From assembly GCF_001894805.1 (NCBI RefSeq), contig NZ_BCWX01000001.1, positions 124,001 through 188,000 of the forward strand: a stretch of 64,000 nucleotides of DNA, given 5' to 3'. This DNA is from Rhodococcus globerulus NBRC 14531 (GTDB lineage: Bacteria > Actinomycetota > Actinomycetes > Mycobacteriales > Mycobacteriaceae). Below the pieces are notes generated by a model. It searched no databases, was not told the DNA's origin, and saw only the letters and a list, made by a program, of their open reading frames with translations. Within the stretch, counting starts at the first letter, position 1. Every line of letters starts with the position of its first letter. The position numbers were made by a program, and so were the translations under genes. Below are positions 47,364-56,402 of this stretch, in pieces.

Positions 47364-49199
47364 TCAGAATGCAGCTTCGTCGATCTCCATGATGTCGTTC
47401 TCCGTGTTGGCGATGATCTCGCGTGACGCGGTGAGCTCCGGCAGTACGTTCTTGGCGAAGAAGGACGCGATGGCGACCTTGCCCTCGTAGAACGCCTTGT
47501 CCTTGTCGGAAGCGCCGTTGTCCAGCGCTGCGATAGCGATCTCCGACTGGCGCAGCAGCTGCCAGCCGATGATCAGGTCGCCGACAGCCATCAGGAAGCG
47601 CACCGAGCCGAGTCCGACCTTGTACAGCTCGGAAGGCTGCTCCTGAGCGCCCATGAGGAACCCGGTGAGGGTTGCCGCCATGGTCTGGACGTCTTCGAGG
47701 GCGGTAGCAAGCAGTGCGCGTTCCGCCTTGAGGCGACCGTTGCCTGCTTCACTGTCGATGAACGTCTTGATCTGTCCGGCAATGTGAGCGAGGGCGACAC
47801 CGCGGTCACGAGCGATCTTGCGGAAGAAGAAGTCCTGCGCCTGGATGGCGGTGGTTCCTTCGTACAGCGAGTCGATCTTGGAGTCGCGGATGTACTGCTC
47901 GATCGGGTAGTCCTGCAGGAATCCCGAGCCGCCGAGGGTCTGGAGGCTGTCGGTCAGGTACTGGTACGCGCGCTCGGAGCCGACGCCCTTGACGATGGGG
48001 AGCATGAGGTCGTTGACACGGAACGCGGTGTCCTTGTCGGCGCCCGAGACATGCTTGGCGACGATCTCGTCCTGGTGCGCCGCGGTGTAGAGGTACACCG
48101 CACGCAGGCCTTCGGCGTATGCCTTCTGCATCGCGAGGCTACGACGCACGTCGGGGTGGTGCGTGATGGTGACGCGCGGTGCGGCCTTGTTGGTCATCTG
48201 GGTGAGATCGGCACCCTGGACGCGCTGCTTTGCGTAGTCGAGAGCGTTGAGGTAGCCGGTGGAAAGGGTGGAGATAGCCTTGGTGCCCACCATCATTCGA
48301 GCGTGCTCGATGACGTCGAACATCTGCGCGATGCCGTTGTGAACCTCGCCGACCAGCCAGCCCTGGGCGGGGACGCCGTGGCCACCGAAGGTGAGCTCAC
48401 ACGTGGTGGATGCCTTGAGGCCCATCTTGTGCTCGACGTTGGTGACGAAGACGCCGTTGCGCTCGCCGAGTTCGTTGGTCTCGAAGTTGAAGTGCGTCTT
48501 CGGGACGAAGAACAGGCTCAGACCCTTGGTGCCGGGGCCGGCGCCTTCGGGGCGAGCGAGGACGAGGTGGAAGATGTTCTCGAACAGATCATCCGAGGTT
48601 GCGGACGTGATGAAGCGCTTGACACCTTCGATGTGCCAGGAGCCGTCGTCCTGCTTGATCGCCTTGGTGCGGCCGGCGCCGACGTCGGAGCCTGCGTCGG
48701 GCTCGGTGAGGACCATAGTGGCGCCCCAGCCGCGTTCGACAGCAGTGGCTGCCCAGCTCTTCTGCTCTTCGGTGCCGTTGTTGAACAGCACGTCGGCGAA
48801 GGAGGGGCCGGCCTGGTACATGAATGCGGCCGGCTGCGCGCCGAGGAGCATTTCGGCGATCGCCCACACGACCGTGCGGGGGACGGGAACGCCGCCGACC
48901 TCTTCACTCAGCCCCATGCGGAACCACTCGGCGTCCCACATGGTGCGGAAGGACTTCTTGAAGGATTCGGGAAGCTTCGCCTCGTGGGTCTCCGGGTCGA
49001 AGACAGGCGGGTTACGGTCGGCGTCGGCGAAGGACTCGGCGAGCGGTCCCTCAGCCAGTCGTGCGACCTCGGCCAGCATGCTGCGGACGGTGTCGGCATC
49101 GAGATCGCCCCAAGCGCCTTCGCTCAGTGGCTTTTCCAGTCCGAGTACCTCGAAGAGGTTGAACTCGAGGTCCCTGACGTTGCTCTTGTAATGGCCCAT
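47364..49199 (-). CDS. fadE5: Acyl-CoA dehydrogenase FadE5
   Basis: This is a 611-residue FAD enzyme, the same length as M. tuberculosis FadE5, which oxidises acyl-CoA of many chain lengths. Seen in the sequence: [19 protein letters not shown] (FAD/substrate loop), [22 protein letters not shown], the catalytic-base region [17 protein letters not shown], and [20 protein letters not shown]. The extra C-terminal domain (about 470-611) is typical of the large dehydrogenases. ATG 49199 ([19 protein letters not shown]) is the family start. It belongs with fadA2, fabG4 and htdX as an acyl-CoA set, although 33 kb separate them here. A TetR-type palindrome lies about 60 bases upstream. Confidence 0.94.
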   Translation of the reverse strand: MGHYKSNVRDLEFNLFEVLGLEKPLSEGAWGDLDADTVRSMLAEVARLAEGPLAESFADADRNPPVFDPETHEAKLPESFKKSFRTMWDAEWFRMGLSEEVGGVPVPRTVVWAIAEMLLGAQPAAFMYQAGPSFADVLFNNGTEEQKSWAATAVERGWGATMVLTEPDAGSDVGAGRTKAIKQDDGSWHIEGVKRFITSATSDDLFENIFHLVLARPEGAGPGTKGLSLFFVPKTHFNFETNELGERNGVFVTNVEHKMGLKASTTCELTFGGHGVPAQGWLVGEVHNGIAQMFDVIEHARMMVGTKAISTLSTGYLNALDYAKQRVQGADLTQMTNKAAPRVTITHHPDVRRSLAMQKAYAEGLRAVYLYTAAHQDEIVAKHVSGADKDTAFRVNDLMLPIVKGVGSERAYQYLTDSLQTLGGSGFLQDYPIEQYIRDSKIDSLYEGTTAIQAQDFFFRKIARDRGVALAHIAGQIKTFIDSEAGNGRLKAERALLATALEDVQTMAATLTGFLMGAQEQPSELYKVGLGSVRFLMAVGDLIIGWQLLRQSEIAIAALDNGASDKDKAFYEGKVAIASFFAKNVLPELTASREIIANTENDIMEIDEAAF

Positions 49200-49256
49200 G
49201 TCTGCTTCTCCCAGTGAGGTGGTGCGGTCCAGCACTCCTAGTACCGCCCGAAGTTT

Positions 49257-49272
49257 ATTACTCGTCGGTAAC
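49257..49272. promoter_or_regulatory. Weaker copy of the TetR operator before fadE5
   Basis: ATTACTCGTCGGTAAC keeps the TTAC-6-GTAA core seen at 9304 and 12322, but the outer bases do not match. It lies 58 bases before the fadE5 ATG, in the gap to the methyltransferase gene. Confidence 0.5.
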
Positions 49273-49297
49273 TTAATACATGTTACTAGTCGTTCTT

Positions 49298-49906
49298 TCA
49301 ACTGCCAACATCGAATTTCCGTCCGATGACAAGTGCGTCGATCGCGATTCCCGTTTCGGTGTGTCTGTGCGGATTTCCGGCGATCTCGAAACTGAGCCGG
49401 TTTCCGAATTCTTCCATCAAATCCTCTGGCGTGTAGAGGATTTCGGGATCCTGTGGTCCGCCGACGCCGTAATCGACGTTGCTTCGGTCGTGACCCAAAA
49501 TCATGAGGATTCCGTCAGGTTTCAGAGAATTTATGGCACGGTTCACAACCAACGTGCGCTGTGGTGCCGGCAGATGGAGGTACAGAACGAGCGCAAGATC
49601 GTAATTGTGGCCGTACTCGACCGTGGTGACGTCACCGCAGCGGTAGTCCAGTCGATCGACCACGGAGCGTGGGGATCGGGAGGCGATCGTGCGGGCCTTG
49701 TCGATCGCGACGGCCGAGTAGTCGATGCCGGTCACTTCCCAGCCTCGTGTTGCCAGCCACAACGCGTTGCGGCCCTCTCCGCAGGCCAGGTCCAATGCCT
49801 TGCCGTGGGGGAGGGCCGTCGCGTATTCCACCAGAAGCTCGTTCGGGGGAGCGCCCCAGACGAGTTCCGATCGTTCGTACTTCTTGTCCCAGTCGGCCGC
49901 GTCCAT
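49298..49906 (-). CDS. SAM-dependent methyltransferase (class I, TehB/Cyp8-like)
   Basis: This 202-residue protein has the Rossmann methyltransferase motifs: [18 protein letters not shown] (motif I), [12 protein letters not shown] (acidic end of strand 2), [12 protein letters not shown] (motif II) and [13 protein letters not shown] (motif III). [20 protein letters not shown] is the usual start of small methyltransferases of the TehB type, so ATG 49906 was chosen; a GTG 21 bases earlier directly abuts the upstream permease stop and could be used by coupling. The substrate is unknown. It follows the FtsX-like permease on the same strand. Confidence 0.82.
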   Translation of the reverse strand: MDAADWDKKYERSELVWGAPPNELLVEYATALPHGKALDLACGEGRNALWLATRGWEVTGIDYSAVAIDKARTIASRSPRSVVDRLDYRCGDVTTVEYGHNYDLALVLYLHLPAPQRTLVVNRAINSLKPDGILMILGHDRSNVDYGVGGPQDPEILYTPEDLMEEFGNRLSFEIAGNPHRHTETGIAIDALVIGRKFDVGS

Positions 49907-49927
49907 AAGTGACGACGGTAGTGGCAC

Positions 49928-52390
49928 TCAGTTCTTGCGCAGTGCCGCCCGCGTCGGGACGGCGATCGACAGGAATCCCAAGGCGGCAGTGACGGCAACG
50001 ATCGATCCGTAGACCGCCGGCGAGACGGTGGGTACCGGCGCGCCGGAGACGGCTATCGCGATCCCCACCAGTGGAGGTATGGCGATCAGCGTCCCGACCA
50101 CAATGGCGATACCGACCACCATGACGGATTCGATCCGCATCATTGCGCGAACCTGACTGGTTCTGGCGCCCACGAGTTGCAGCAGGGCAAACTCTCGCGC
50201 GCGTTCCGCCGTGGCCGCGACCAAGGTGTTCACAACAGCGACAGCCAGATAACCGAGCAGAACCAGGACCGCGAGGATGCTCACCCAGGACTGCATCCGA
50301 CGCTCGTCGGCGCCGGCGGCCCCGAACTGGTCCTGGTTCATTGCCGAGATAGAGGAGAAGGACTGCAGTGACTGCTGCACCTCATTGATGCGTCCAGGTT
50401 CGGCGCGCACCAGAACCGCGTCGATCAGCGCGTCGGTGGAGTGTGTCCGCAGCGTATCGACTGGCAGAGTGACGTCGCCGAAACCGAGTCCACGACCGTA
50501 CTTCGCGACAACCAACGGATGTATCACCGTGCCGTCGCCGAGATGGAGATCGATGCGACCACCGACGCGGGCACCGAGGGCGAAGGCACCGTCGCTGCTC
50601 ACGGCAACGGTGTCGTCGGTCAGATCGACCAAATCTCCCTCGATGACATCGAGGTCGAGAGTGGACGCGGCGTGAGCGGCGTCGATTCCTTGCGCGGAGA
50701 TCGGGGTGACCGCTGCGCCGGCCTCGTCACCACTCGTCACCGGCAGGACCTGACTGCGGACGACGGGGTTGGCGGCGCTCACTCCCGGAATTGCCCTGAC
50801 GGAATCGACGAGCGCGGGTGCGATGCCGGCCGGAGCGCCCACGATCAGATCTGCGGTCACTCCCTTGATCGACTGATCGGTTGCCTCCGCGGCGACGGTT
50901 GACTGGCTGAAGAACTGCACGGAGCCCAGGGCGATGGCCAGAGCGAGCGGCACGATGGCGGAGGAGAGCCGACGCGAGTGAGATTCGGCATTTGCGGCAG
51001 CCAGAACTCGCGGCGCTCGGGTGCTACGACGCAGTGGTCCGCCGACGGCCCGGATGATGGCGCGCACGAGCAGTGGGCCAAGCAAGGCGACGGAGAAGAT
51101 CAGCAACAGCGCGCTGCTGCCCGCTCCGGCAGCTGCAGCCTCGCCGGGCAGGAACGCCGGGAGTGCGGACATACTCAGACCGAGGACGCCGAGCACGGCT
51201 CCGGTGACAATCCTGGGCCTACTCAATTCGGCTGGGCCGCGCTCGGATTCGCGCAGCGCCTCGGTAGGTTCGAGTTTTGCCGGGCGGCGGGCAGCCACCG
51301 CCGCTGCGCCCCGCGCGGTCAGAACGCAGATGACAAACGCGCTCAAAGCGGGAATCGGGCTGTATACCAAGGCAAAATCGGGAGGGATGACGCCGGCGCT
51401 CGCGAACTGTGCGCCCAGAACTTTCGCGAGCAGGAAGCCGGGGATCAGCCCGAGGGCGGCTGCGGCGGTAGCGACGAAGAGCACCTCGCGTCCGATCATC
51501 GTGTGAATCTGGCACGTGGTTGCGCCGATTGCGCGCAGCAGAGCAAATTCTCGACGGCGTGCGTTGATCGAGAGAGACAGCGTGCTGGACACGACAAACA
51601 TGGCGACCATCAAAGCGAGACCCGCAAACGACGCGCAGAGCGCGATCAACTGGGTCCGCGCAGCACCGGCGTCGAGGAATTCGATGCCGCCACGCGCGGT
51701 GCCGGCCGAGATCTCAGCGTCGGTGCCGGACAGGGCCTCGCGGGCGAGAGCGGCCGCGTTCACGCCTTCGGGTGCGATCACACCGACGGCGGTGACCGAG
51801 CCGTGATGCGGCCACAACCGTTCGGCCTCCTGGTCTTCGAGGAAGACGAGTGCCGGACGGTCCGGTGATGCTTCCGAATCCGAATCGGCTGTGCCGACAA
51901 CGGTGTACTCGTCCACTATCCCGCCGTGCGCCAGCGTGATTCGCTCACCGACGGCAGCGCCGGTGGTGGAGACAACTTCATTGCTGTTCTGCGGTGCGCG
52001 TCCTCCGGTCAGCGAATACGGTGCCAATTGCGCTGTACGCCAAGGATGTGCATCGAGTACGACGCCGTCGGCGGTGCTGACGGGGATGGAGATATCGGGA
52101 ACGACGGTGGCATCGAGTGCATCGAGCTTGTGAACCACATCGCTATCGAGCAGAACCCGCTCGGCAAAGGGCTGATCGGCGTCTTCCTTGACCGCCAATG
52201 CCTGCGGCGCACTGACGACGGCATCGGCTCCGGCATACAGGTGCGGCGAGACTCCACCTCGCACTCCCGATTCCAGCAGAATGCCCAACGCGCAGGTGAG
52301 GAGGGCGGCGCAGAACACGGATACGAATACGGCGATGAAGCCGGAGCGATGTGCCTTCAGATGGGCAACGGTATGAGCTTTCACGGTCAC
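49928..52390 (-). CDS. FtsX/MacB-type ABC transporter permease
   Basis: This is an 820-residue membrane protein with two FtsX-type halves, each with three or four helices and a large outer domain. An N-terminal segment (GFIAVFVSVFCAALLTCALGI) leads into the first outer domain. RREFALLRAIGATTCQIHTMIGREVLF and REFALLQLVGARTSQVRAMMRIES are the two cytoplasmic coupling motifs, typical of the LolC/MacB/BceB-like superfamily. It overlaps the ATPase gene by 4 bases (GTGA). These pumps export or sense peptides, lipids or antibiotics. The divergent histidine kinase and response regulator suggest a detection and efflux module. Confidence 0.9.
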   Translation of the reverse strand: MTVKAHTVAHLKAHRSGFIAVFVSVFCAALLTCALGILLESGVRGGVSPHLYAGADAVVSAPQALAVKEDADQPFAERVLLDSDVVHKLDALDATVVPDISIPVSTADGVVLDAHPWRTAQLAPYSLTGGRAPQNSNEVVSTTGAAVGERITLAHGGIVDEYTVVGTADSDSEASPDRPALVFLEDQEAERLWPHHGSVTAVGVIAPEGVNAAALAREALSGTDAEISAGTARGGIEFLDAGAARTQLIALCASFAGLALMVAMFVVSSTLSLSINARRREFALLRAIGATTCQIHTMIGREVLFVATAAAALGLIPGFLLAKVLGAQFASAGVIPPDFALVYSPIPALSAFVICVLTARGAAAVAARRPAKLEPTEALRESERGPAELSRPRIVTGAVLGVLGLSMSALPAFLPGEAAAAGAGSSALLLIFSVALLGPLLVRAIIRAVGGPLRRSTRAPRVLAAANAESHSRRLSSAIVPLALAIALGSVQFFSQSTVAAEATDQSIKGVTADLIVGAPAGIAPALVDSVRAIPGVSAANPVVRSQVLPVTSGDEAGAAVTPISAQGIDAAHAASTLDLDVIEGDLVDLTDDTVAVSSDGAFALGARVGGRIDLHLGDGTVIHPLVVAKYGRGLGFGDVTLPVDTLRTHSTDALIDAVLVRAEPGRINEVQQSLQSFSSISAMNQDQFGAAGADERRMQSWVSILAVLVLLGYLAVAVVNTLVAATAERAREFALLQLVGARTSQVRAMMRIESVMVVGIAIVVGTLIAIPPLVGIAIAVSGAPVPTVSPAVYGSIVAVTAALGFLSIAVPTRAALRKN

Positions 52391-53181
52391 CAGTCCCCGA
52401 GGTGCGTCATGCGCTCGGCGACCTGCGCCGGAGTGGGCCGGTCGATGTGCCCGACCAGTTTTCCGTCGGCCAGAAACAGCACTCGGTCGGCATACGACGC
52501 GGCAACGGGATCGTGGGTGACCATGACAACGGTCTGATCGAACTCGGCAGCGGTGTGGCGCAGAAGTTCCAAAACCTGCTTCGCGCTGCGTGAGTCGAGC
52601 GCGCCGGTGGGTTCGTCGGCAAAAAGCGCGTCGGGTCGAGTGGCGAGTGCTCGGGCGATGGCAACTCGTTGTTGTTGTCCGCCGGACAGTTCGGCGGGTG
52701 CGCGATTGCGCAACGCACCGAGTCCGACGGCCTCCAGAACGAAGGTCAGATAGTTTTTGTCGGCGGTGCGTCCGGCGAGGAGTAGGGGGAGTGTGACGTT
52801 CTGTTGCACGGTCAGCGCGCCGAGCAGGTTGTACGCCTGGAAGACAAAACCGACATGATCGCGTCGGAAGATGCTGCGGGCCTTCGGCTTCAGTCGTGAC
52901 ATGTCGGTGCCGCCCAGCCAGGTCGATCCGCTGGTCGGGCTGTCGAGACCGGCAGCGCAGTGCAGGAAGGTGCTCTTGCCGGAACCGGACGGGCCCATGA
53001 CCGCGGTGAACGTGCTGCGGGGCAGGGTGAGGCTGACATTGTCGAGAGCAGTGACGCCGCCGCCCTTGCCGTAGACCTTGCCGTAGACCTTGCCGTAGAC
53101 CTTGCTGACTCCCTCGAGACGAACAGCCGCAGTGGTCGCCGTCGGTGCCGGGGGATTGAGGGCCGCGTGTCGATTCTTCAT
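52387..53181 (-). CDS. MacB/LolD-type ABC transporter ATP-binding protein
   Basis: This 264-residue ATPase has all motifs: Walker [11 protein letters not shown]-loop FVFQAYNLL, signature [15 protein letters not shown], Walker [13 protein letters not shown] and the switch His in VTHDP. Before the core, KVYG is repeated three times followed by KGGG (about residues 27-41), encoded by an exact 12-bp tandem repeat. This region normally holds the A-loop tyrosine (SKVYG), so the repeats add a variable insertion next to the ATP site. ATG 53181 ([13 protein letters not shown]) was preferred to the longer frame. It is the first gene of the operon and faces the histidine kinase gene. Confidence 0.92.
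   Translation of the reverse strand: MKNRHAALNPPAPTATTAAVRLEGVSKVYGKVYGKVYGKGGGVTALDNVSLTLPRSTFTAVMGPSGSGKSTFLHCAAGLDSPTSGSTWLGGTDMSRLKPKARSIFRRDHVGFVFQAYNLLGALTVQQNVTLPLLLAGRTADKNYLTFVLEAVGLGALRNRAPAELSGGQQQRVAIARALATRPDALFADEPTGALDSRSAKQVLELLRHTAAEFDQTVVMVTHDPVAASYADRVLFLADGKLVGHIDRPTPAQVAERMTHLGDW
53065..53100 (-). repeat. Three exact 12-bp tandem repeats in the ATPase gene
   Basis: The unit CTTGCCGTAGAC (plus strand) occurs at 53065, 53077 and 53089, followed by a partial unit. On the coding strand each unit adds KVYG. Slippage would change the protein by four residues without a frameshift. Confidence 0.9.
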
Positions 53182-53290
53182 GAAATAGACGCTAGGGAGA
53201 TTCGGCGCGTCCCGACATCCTGCAGAGTCCCGAATCAATGGTGTAGCCAGCTGTAGTGGATCTGCGCGGTGAGTGCGGCATGCTGGGACG

Positions 53291-54517
53291 GTGAAGCAGA
53301 GGTTTCGGGCAGTGCGCTACGTGCTTGTCGAGGGTTGCGCCGGCGTGGTGTCCCTGGCTTTGGTGATAGCGGGCATGGTCCTGCTCTCGCTGTCGGTGCT
53401 GATCGTGGGGTGGGCGCTGGTTCCGTCGTACGTGCGTGTGTTGCGGTGGTGGGCGGATCTTGCCCGTGCTCGTTCGGCTCGCTACTCGGGTTCTGCTGTT
53501 CCCCATCGCTATCCGCCCATGCCGACCAATCCGGGGATCGGGGATCTGCGTCGACTGCTCACCGAACGGTCGACGCGACGCGACGGTGGCTGGTTGGTGC
53601 TCCATGCGATGGGAGCACCCGTTGCCGGACTTCTCACCGTCGCGTTGCCACTGGGCGCGCTCAATACCTTTGCGGTTCCGTTCTATTGGCAGGCGATGCC
53701 CGCCGACGAGCCGGTGTCCAATCCTTATCCCGTGACGTCGTGGTGGGGCGCGGCCGGCATGCCCGTCATCGGTGCCCTGTATTTGTTGTTGGCGTGGTGG
53801 CTGATTCCGGCGATGGCGCGGTGGCTCGCTCTGTTGGCGTCGTCTCTCCTTGCGGATGATGCCCGGGCGGATTTGTCGCGGCGGGTGAGCGAATTGACCG
53901 CAAGTCGTGCGGCGGCGTTGGACGCACACTCGGCAGAACTCAAACGTATCGAGCGGGATCTGCATGACGGTGCCCAGAATCGTCTGGTGGCGGTGGTGAT
54001 GATGCTGGGAATGGCCGAGCGGGCCCTGGCGAACAATCCGGATCAGGCGCTTCCGCAGGTGCATCGGGCACAGGCAGCGGCCACGGAAGCGCTGAGCGAG
54101 CTACGGGCGCTTGTTCACGACATCTACCCGCCGATTCTCGACGAACTCGGTCTGGACGGTGCGGTGTCCGCTCTTGCAGGACGTTCAACCGTGCCCTGTG
54201 TGCTCGAGATCGAGAACCTACGACGCGCTCCGGCCGCGGTGGAGGCCGCTGCCTACTTCGTGGTGGCCGAGGCGCTGACCAACGTCGCCAAACACAGTGG
54301 AGCACACGCCGTCACTGTGCGAGCGGCCACGAAATCCGATCCTGAGACCATGACAATCGATGTTCTCGACAACGGACACGGCGGCGCGAGCGAGCGCCTC
54401 GGGGGCGGTCTCGCCGGCATCAGGCGTCGGGTCGAAGCATTCGAGGGAACTGTGGTCCTGGACAGTCCGGCCGGTGGGCCGACAACGATGAGGGTGGAAC
54501 TGCCGTGCGGATACTGA
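53291..54517 (+). CDS. DesK/NarX-type sensor histidine kinase
   Basis: This is a 408-residue membrane kinase. Four hydrophobic segments lie in residues 1-190. The dimerisation helix has the HisKA_3 phospho-acceptor motif (RIERDLHDGAQNRLVAVVMMLG, His in LHDGAQ). The ATPase domain follows with VVAEALTNVAKHS (N box), VLDNGHGG (G1) and GGGLAGIRRRVEAF (G2). It has no large outer sensor domain, so it probably senses through the membrane or through the neighbouring transporter. GTG 53291 was chosen; GTG 53273 adds six residues. The regulator gene overlaps its end by 13 bases. Confidence 0.9.
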   Translation: MKQRFRAVRYVLVEGCAGVVSLALVIAGMVLLSLSVLIVGWALVPSYVRVLRWWADLARARSARYSGSAVPHRYPPMPTNPGIGDLRRLLTERSTRRDGGWLVLHAMGAPVAGLLTVALPLGALNTFAVPFYWQAMPADEPVSNPYPVTSWWGAAGMPVIGALYLLLAWWLIPAMARWLALLASSLLADDARADLSRRVSELTASRAAALDAHSAELKRIERDLHDGAQNRLVAVVMMLGMAERALANNPDQALPQVHRAQAAATEALSELRALVHDIYPPILDELGLDGAVSALAGRSTVPCVLEIENLRRAPAAVEAAAYFVVAEALTNVAKHSGAHAVTVRAATKSDPETMTIDVLDNGHGGASERLGGGLAGIRRRVEAFEGTVVLDSPAGGPTTMRVELPCGY

Positions 54518-55146
54518 TTGCCGAGGACGATGCTTTGCTGCGTGAGGGACTGGCGCTGCTGTTGCGCGGGGAGGGCTACGAGGTCGTCGCGGTGCCGGAC
54601 GCGGACCAGTTCCTGTCGGTGTTCGAGGAAACGGCCCCAGACGCCGGTGTCCTGGACGTGCGGATGCCGCCCACATTCACCAACGAGGGTCTGCGGGCCG
54701 CGATAGAGGTTCGCAAGGCACGGCCAGGCTTCCCCGTTCTGGTCCTCTCGGCGTACGTGGAGGACCGCTACGCCGGTGAGCTGCTCGCGGGTGGCGCAGG
54801 CGGTGTGGGATACCTCCTGAAGGAACGTGTCGGCAAGGTCGCCGAATTTGTCGACGCTCTCGAGCGGGTGATCGGCGGCGGAACCGTCATGGATCCCGAG
54901 GTGGTATCCCAACTGATGAGCCGTCGTCGCGCCGACGATCCCATTCGCGCACTCACTCCGCGGGAATCGGAAGTGCTCGGTTTAATGGCAGAAGGGTTGG
55001 GAAATCAGGAAATCGCGCAGAAACTGGTTGTCAGCGACACTGCTGTGAGCAAGCACATAGGAAATATCTTCGCGAAGCTCGGCCTGTCGACTTCCCAAAG
55101 CGGACATCGTCGGGTTCTGGCTGTTCTAGCCCATTTGCGGGCTTGA
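54505..55146 (+). CDS. NarL/LuxR-family response regulator
   Basis: This is a 213-residue two-domain regulator. The receiver has the acidic pair (IAEDDALL), phospho-acceptor Asp in GVLDVRMPP, Thr/Ser switch in VLVLSAY and Lys in YLLKERVG. The DNA-binding domain has LTPRESEVLGLMAEGLGNQEIAQKL and SKHIGNIFAKLGL. It should be phosphorylated by the kinase at 53291 and is likely to control the divergent ABC transporter operon. The start is GTG 54505 within the kinase gene. Confidence 0.93.
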   Translation: MRILIAEDDALLREGLALLLRGEGYEVVAVPDADQFLSVFEETAPDAGVLDVRMPPTFTNEGLRAAIEVRKARPGFPVLVLSAYVEDRYAGELLAGGAGGVGYLLKERVGKVAEFVDALERVIGGGTVMDPEVVSQLMSRRRADDPIRALTPRESEVLGLMAEGLGNQEIAQKLVVSDTAVSKHIGNIFAKLGLSTSQSGHRRVLAVLAHLRA

Positions 55147-55307
55147 CCGAACATCTGGACGGCGGACGCGCCGCAAGCGTAATGTGAGCCAGCCTCATGT
55201 TGTTGTCGTAACCTAACGGTGACCTGAGAGGCGTGGGCGTATGTCCGCTACGTAACGTGTGATCTCGGAAACGAGTCAAGCACCTGAAGCAACGAGGAGA
55301 TCGATCA

Positions 55308-56336
55308 ATGGGTAAGCCGATTGCCAGTGTGGCCGGAGGTCGGCAGTCCGTCCTTCTCGGGCTCGGCGTTCACCGCCCTGAGCGGGTTGTGACCAACGAC
55401 GAGATCTGCGAGACGATCGATTCCACGGACGAGTGGATTCAGACCCGCACAGGCATCAAGTCGCGCCGCTTTGCCGGCGACGGCGAAGGCGTCGTCGCGA
55501 TGTCTCTCGGTGCCGCACGTGGCGCCCTGGCTGCCAGTGGCATCGCTCCCGAGCAGATCGGCGCTGTCATCATCGCCACCTCCACCTACGACCTGCAGAC
55601 GCCGCAGGCCGCATCGGTGATCGCTCACGAACTCGGTATGAACGGTCCGGCCGCATTCGACCTGGCTGCCGGCTGTGCCGGATTCAGCACCGCACTCGGT
55701 GTCGCCAACGACCTGATCCGCGGCGGAACTGCCGACTACGCACTTGTCGTCGGCGTCGACCGTATGAGTGACACCACCGAGCCGACCGACCGCAGTGTGC
55801 GCTTCATCTTCGGCGACGGCGCCGGCGCCGTCATCGTCGGTGTCAGTGACACCGTGGGAATCGGCCCCGTCGAGTGGGGTTCGGACGGAAGTCAGTCCGA
55901 CGCCATCAAGCAGGAGCCGAGCTGGCTCGAGTTCATCGAGAAGCCCGAAGGCGCTCGGCCGTGGATCAAGATGGCCGGCACGGCCGTATTCCGTTGGGCT
56001 GCTTTCGAAATGGGCAAGGTTGCCACGCGCACGCTCGAGAAGTCGGGTCTGACCATCGATGACATCGACGCGTTTGTGCCGCACCAGGCCAACCAGCGCA
56101 TCAACGAGGTCATCGCGCGCAGCATGAAGCTGCCCGAGGGATTCCCGGTCTCCAACGACATTGCCGAGACGGGCAACACGTCCGCAGCTTCGGTGCCGCT
56201 GGCCATGGAGCAGATGCTCCGCGACGGCCAGGTCAAGCCGGGCGACAAGGCCCTGTTGGTCGGCTTCGGTGCCGGACTGTCCTACGCCGGCCAGGTTGTC
56301 ATCCTGCCGCCGCTCGGAACTGATCCGAACGCCTGA
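55308..56336 (+). CDS. 3-oxoacyl-ACP synthase III (FabH-like)
   Basis: This 342-residue ketosynthase III has the full catalytic triad: Cys in DLAAGCAGFSTAL, His in FVPHQANQRI and Asn in AETGNTSAAS. The TDEWIQTRTGI region and the GFGAGLSYAG end are standard. It condenses an acyl-CoA starter with malonyl-ACP. The ATG at 55308 has GAGGAG seven bases upstream. The gene stands alone between the two-component system and a convergent phosphodiesterase, without acyl carrier or elongation genes, so it may be a second FabH with a special starter or the housekeeping one. Confidence 0.9.
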   Translation: MGKPIASVAGGRQSVLLGLGVHRPERVVTNDEICETIDSTDEWIQTRTGIKSRRFAGDGEGVVAMSLGAARGALAASGIAPEQIGAVIIATSTYDLQTPQAASVIAHELGMNGPAAFDLAAGCAGFSTALGVANDLIRGGTADYALVVGVDRMSDTTEPTDRSVRFIFGDGAGAVIVGVSDTVGIGPVEWGSDGSQSDAIKQEPSWLEFIEKPEGARPWIKMAGTAVFRWAAFEMGKVATRTLEKSGLTIDDIDAFVPHQANQRINEVIARSMKLPEGFPVSNDIAETGNTSAASVPLAMEQMLRDGQVKPGDKALLVGFGAGLSYAGQVVILPPLGTDPNA

Positions 56337-56348
56337 TCTTCCTCACAG

Positions 56349-56387
56349 ACGAGAGCCCGCGAACCGAACAGGTTCGCGGGCTCTCGT
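56349..56387. terminator. Bidirectional terminator between fabH-like gene and phosphodiesterase gene
   Basis: A perfect 17-base stem (56349-56365 with 56371-56387) and a GAACA loop stand in the 66-base gap between two convergent stops. The side read by the plus strand ends GTTATGTTTGG. Confidence 0.85.
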
Positions 56388-56402
56388 TATGTTTGGTTCG
56401 GC

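Noticed and set aside
55198..55216. Possible iron box upstream of the FabH-like gene (TAACCTAA half)
   Set aside because: Only one half matches the IdeR consensus; the other half is mostly mismatched (about 13 of 19 with degenerate letters), and the gene has no clear iron link.
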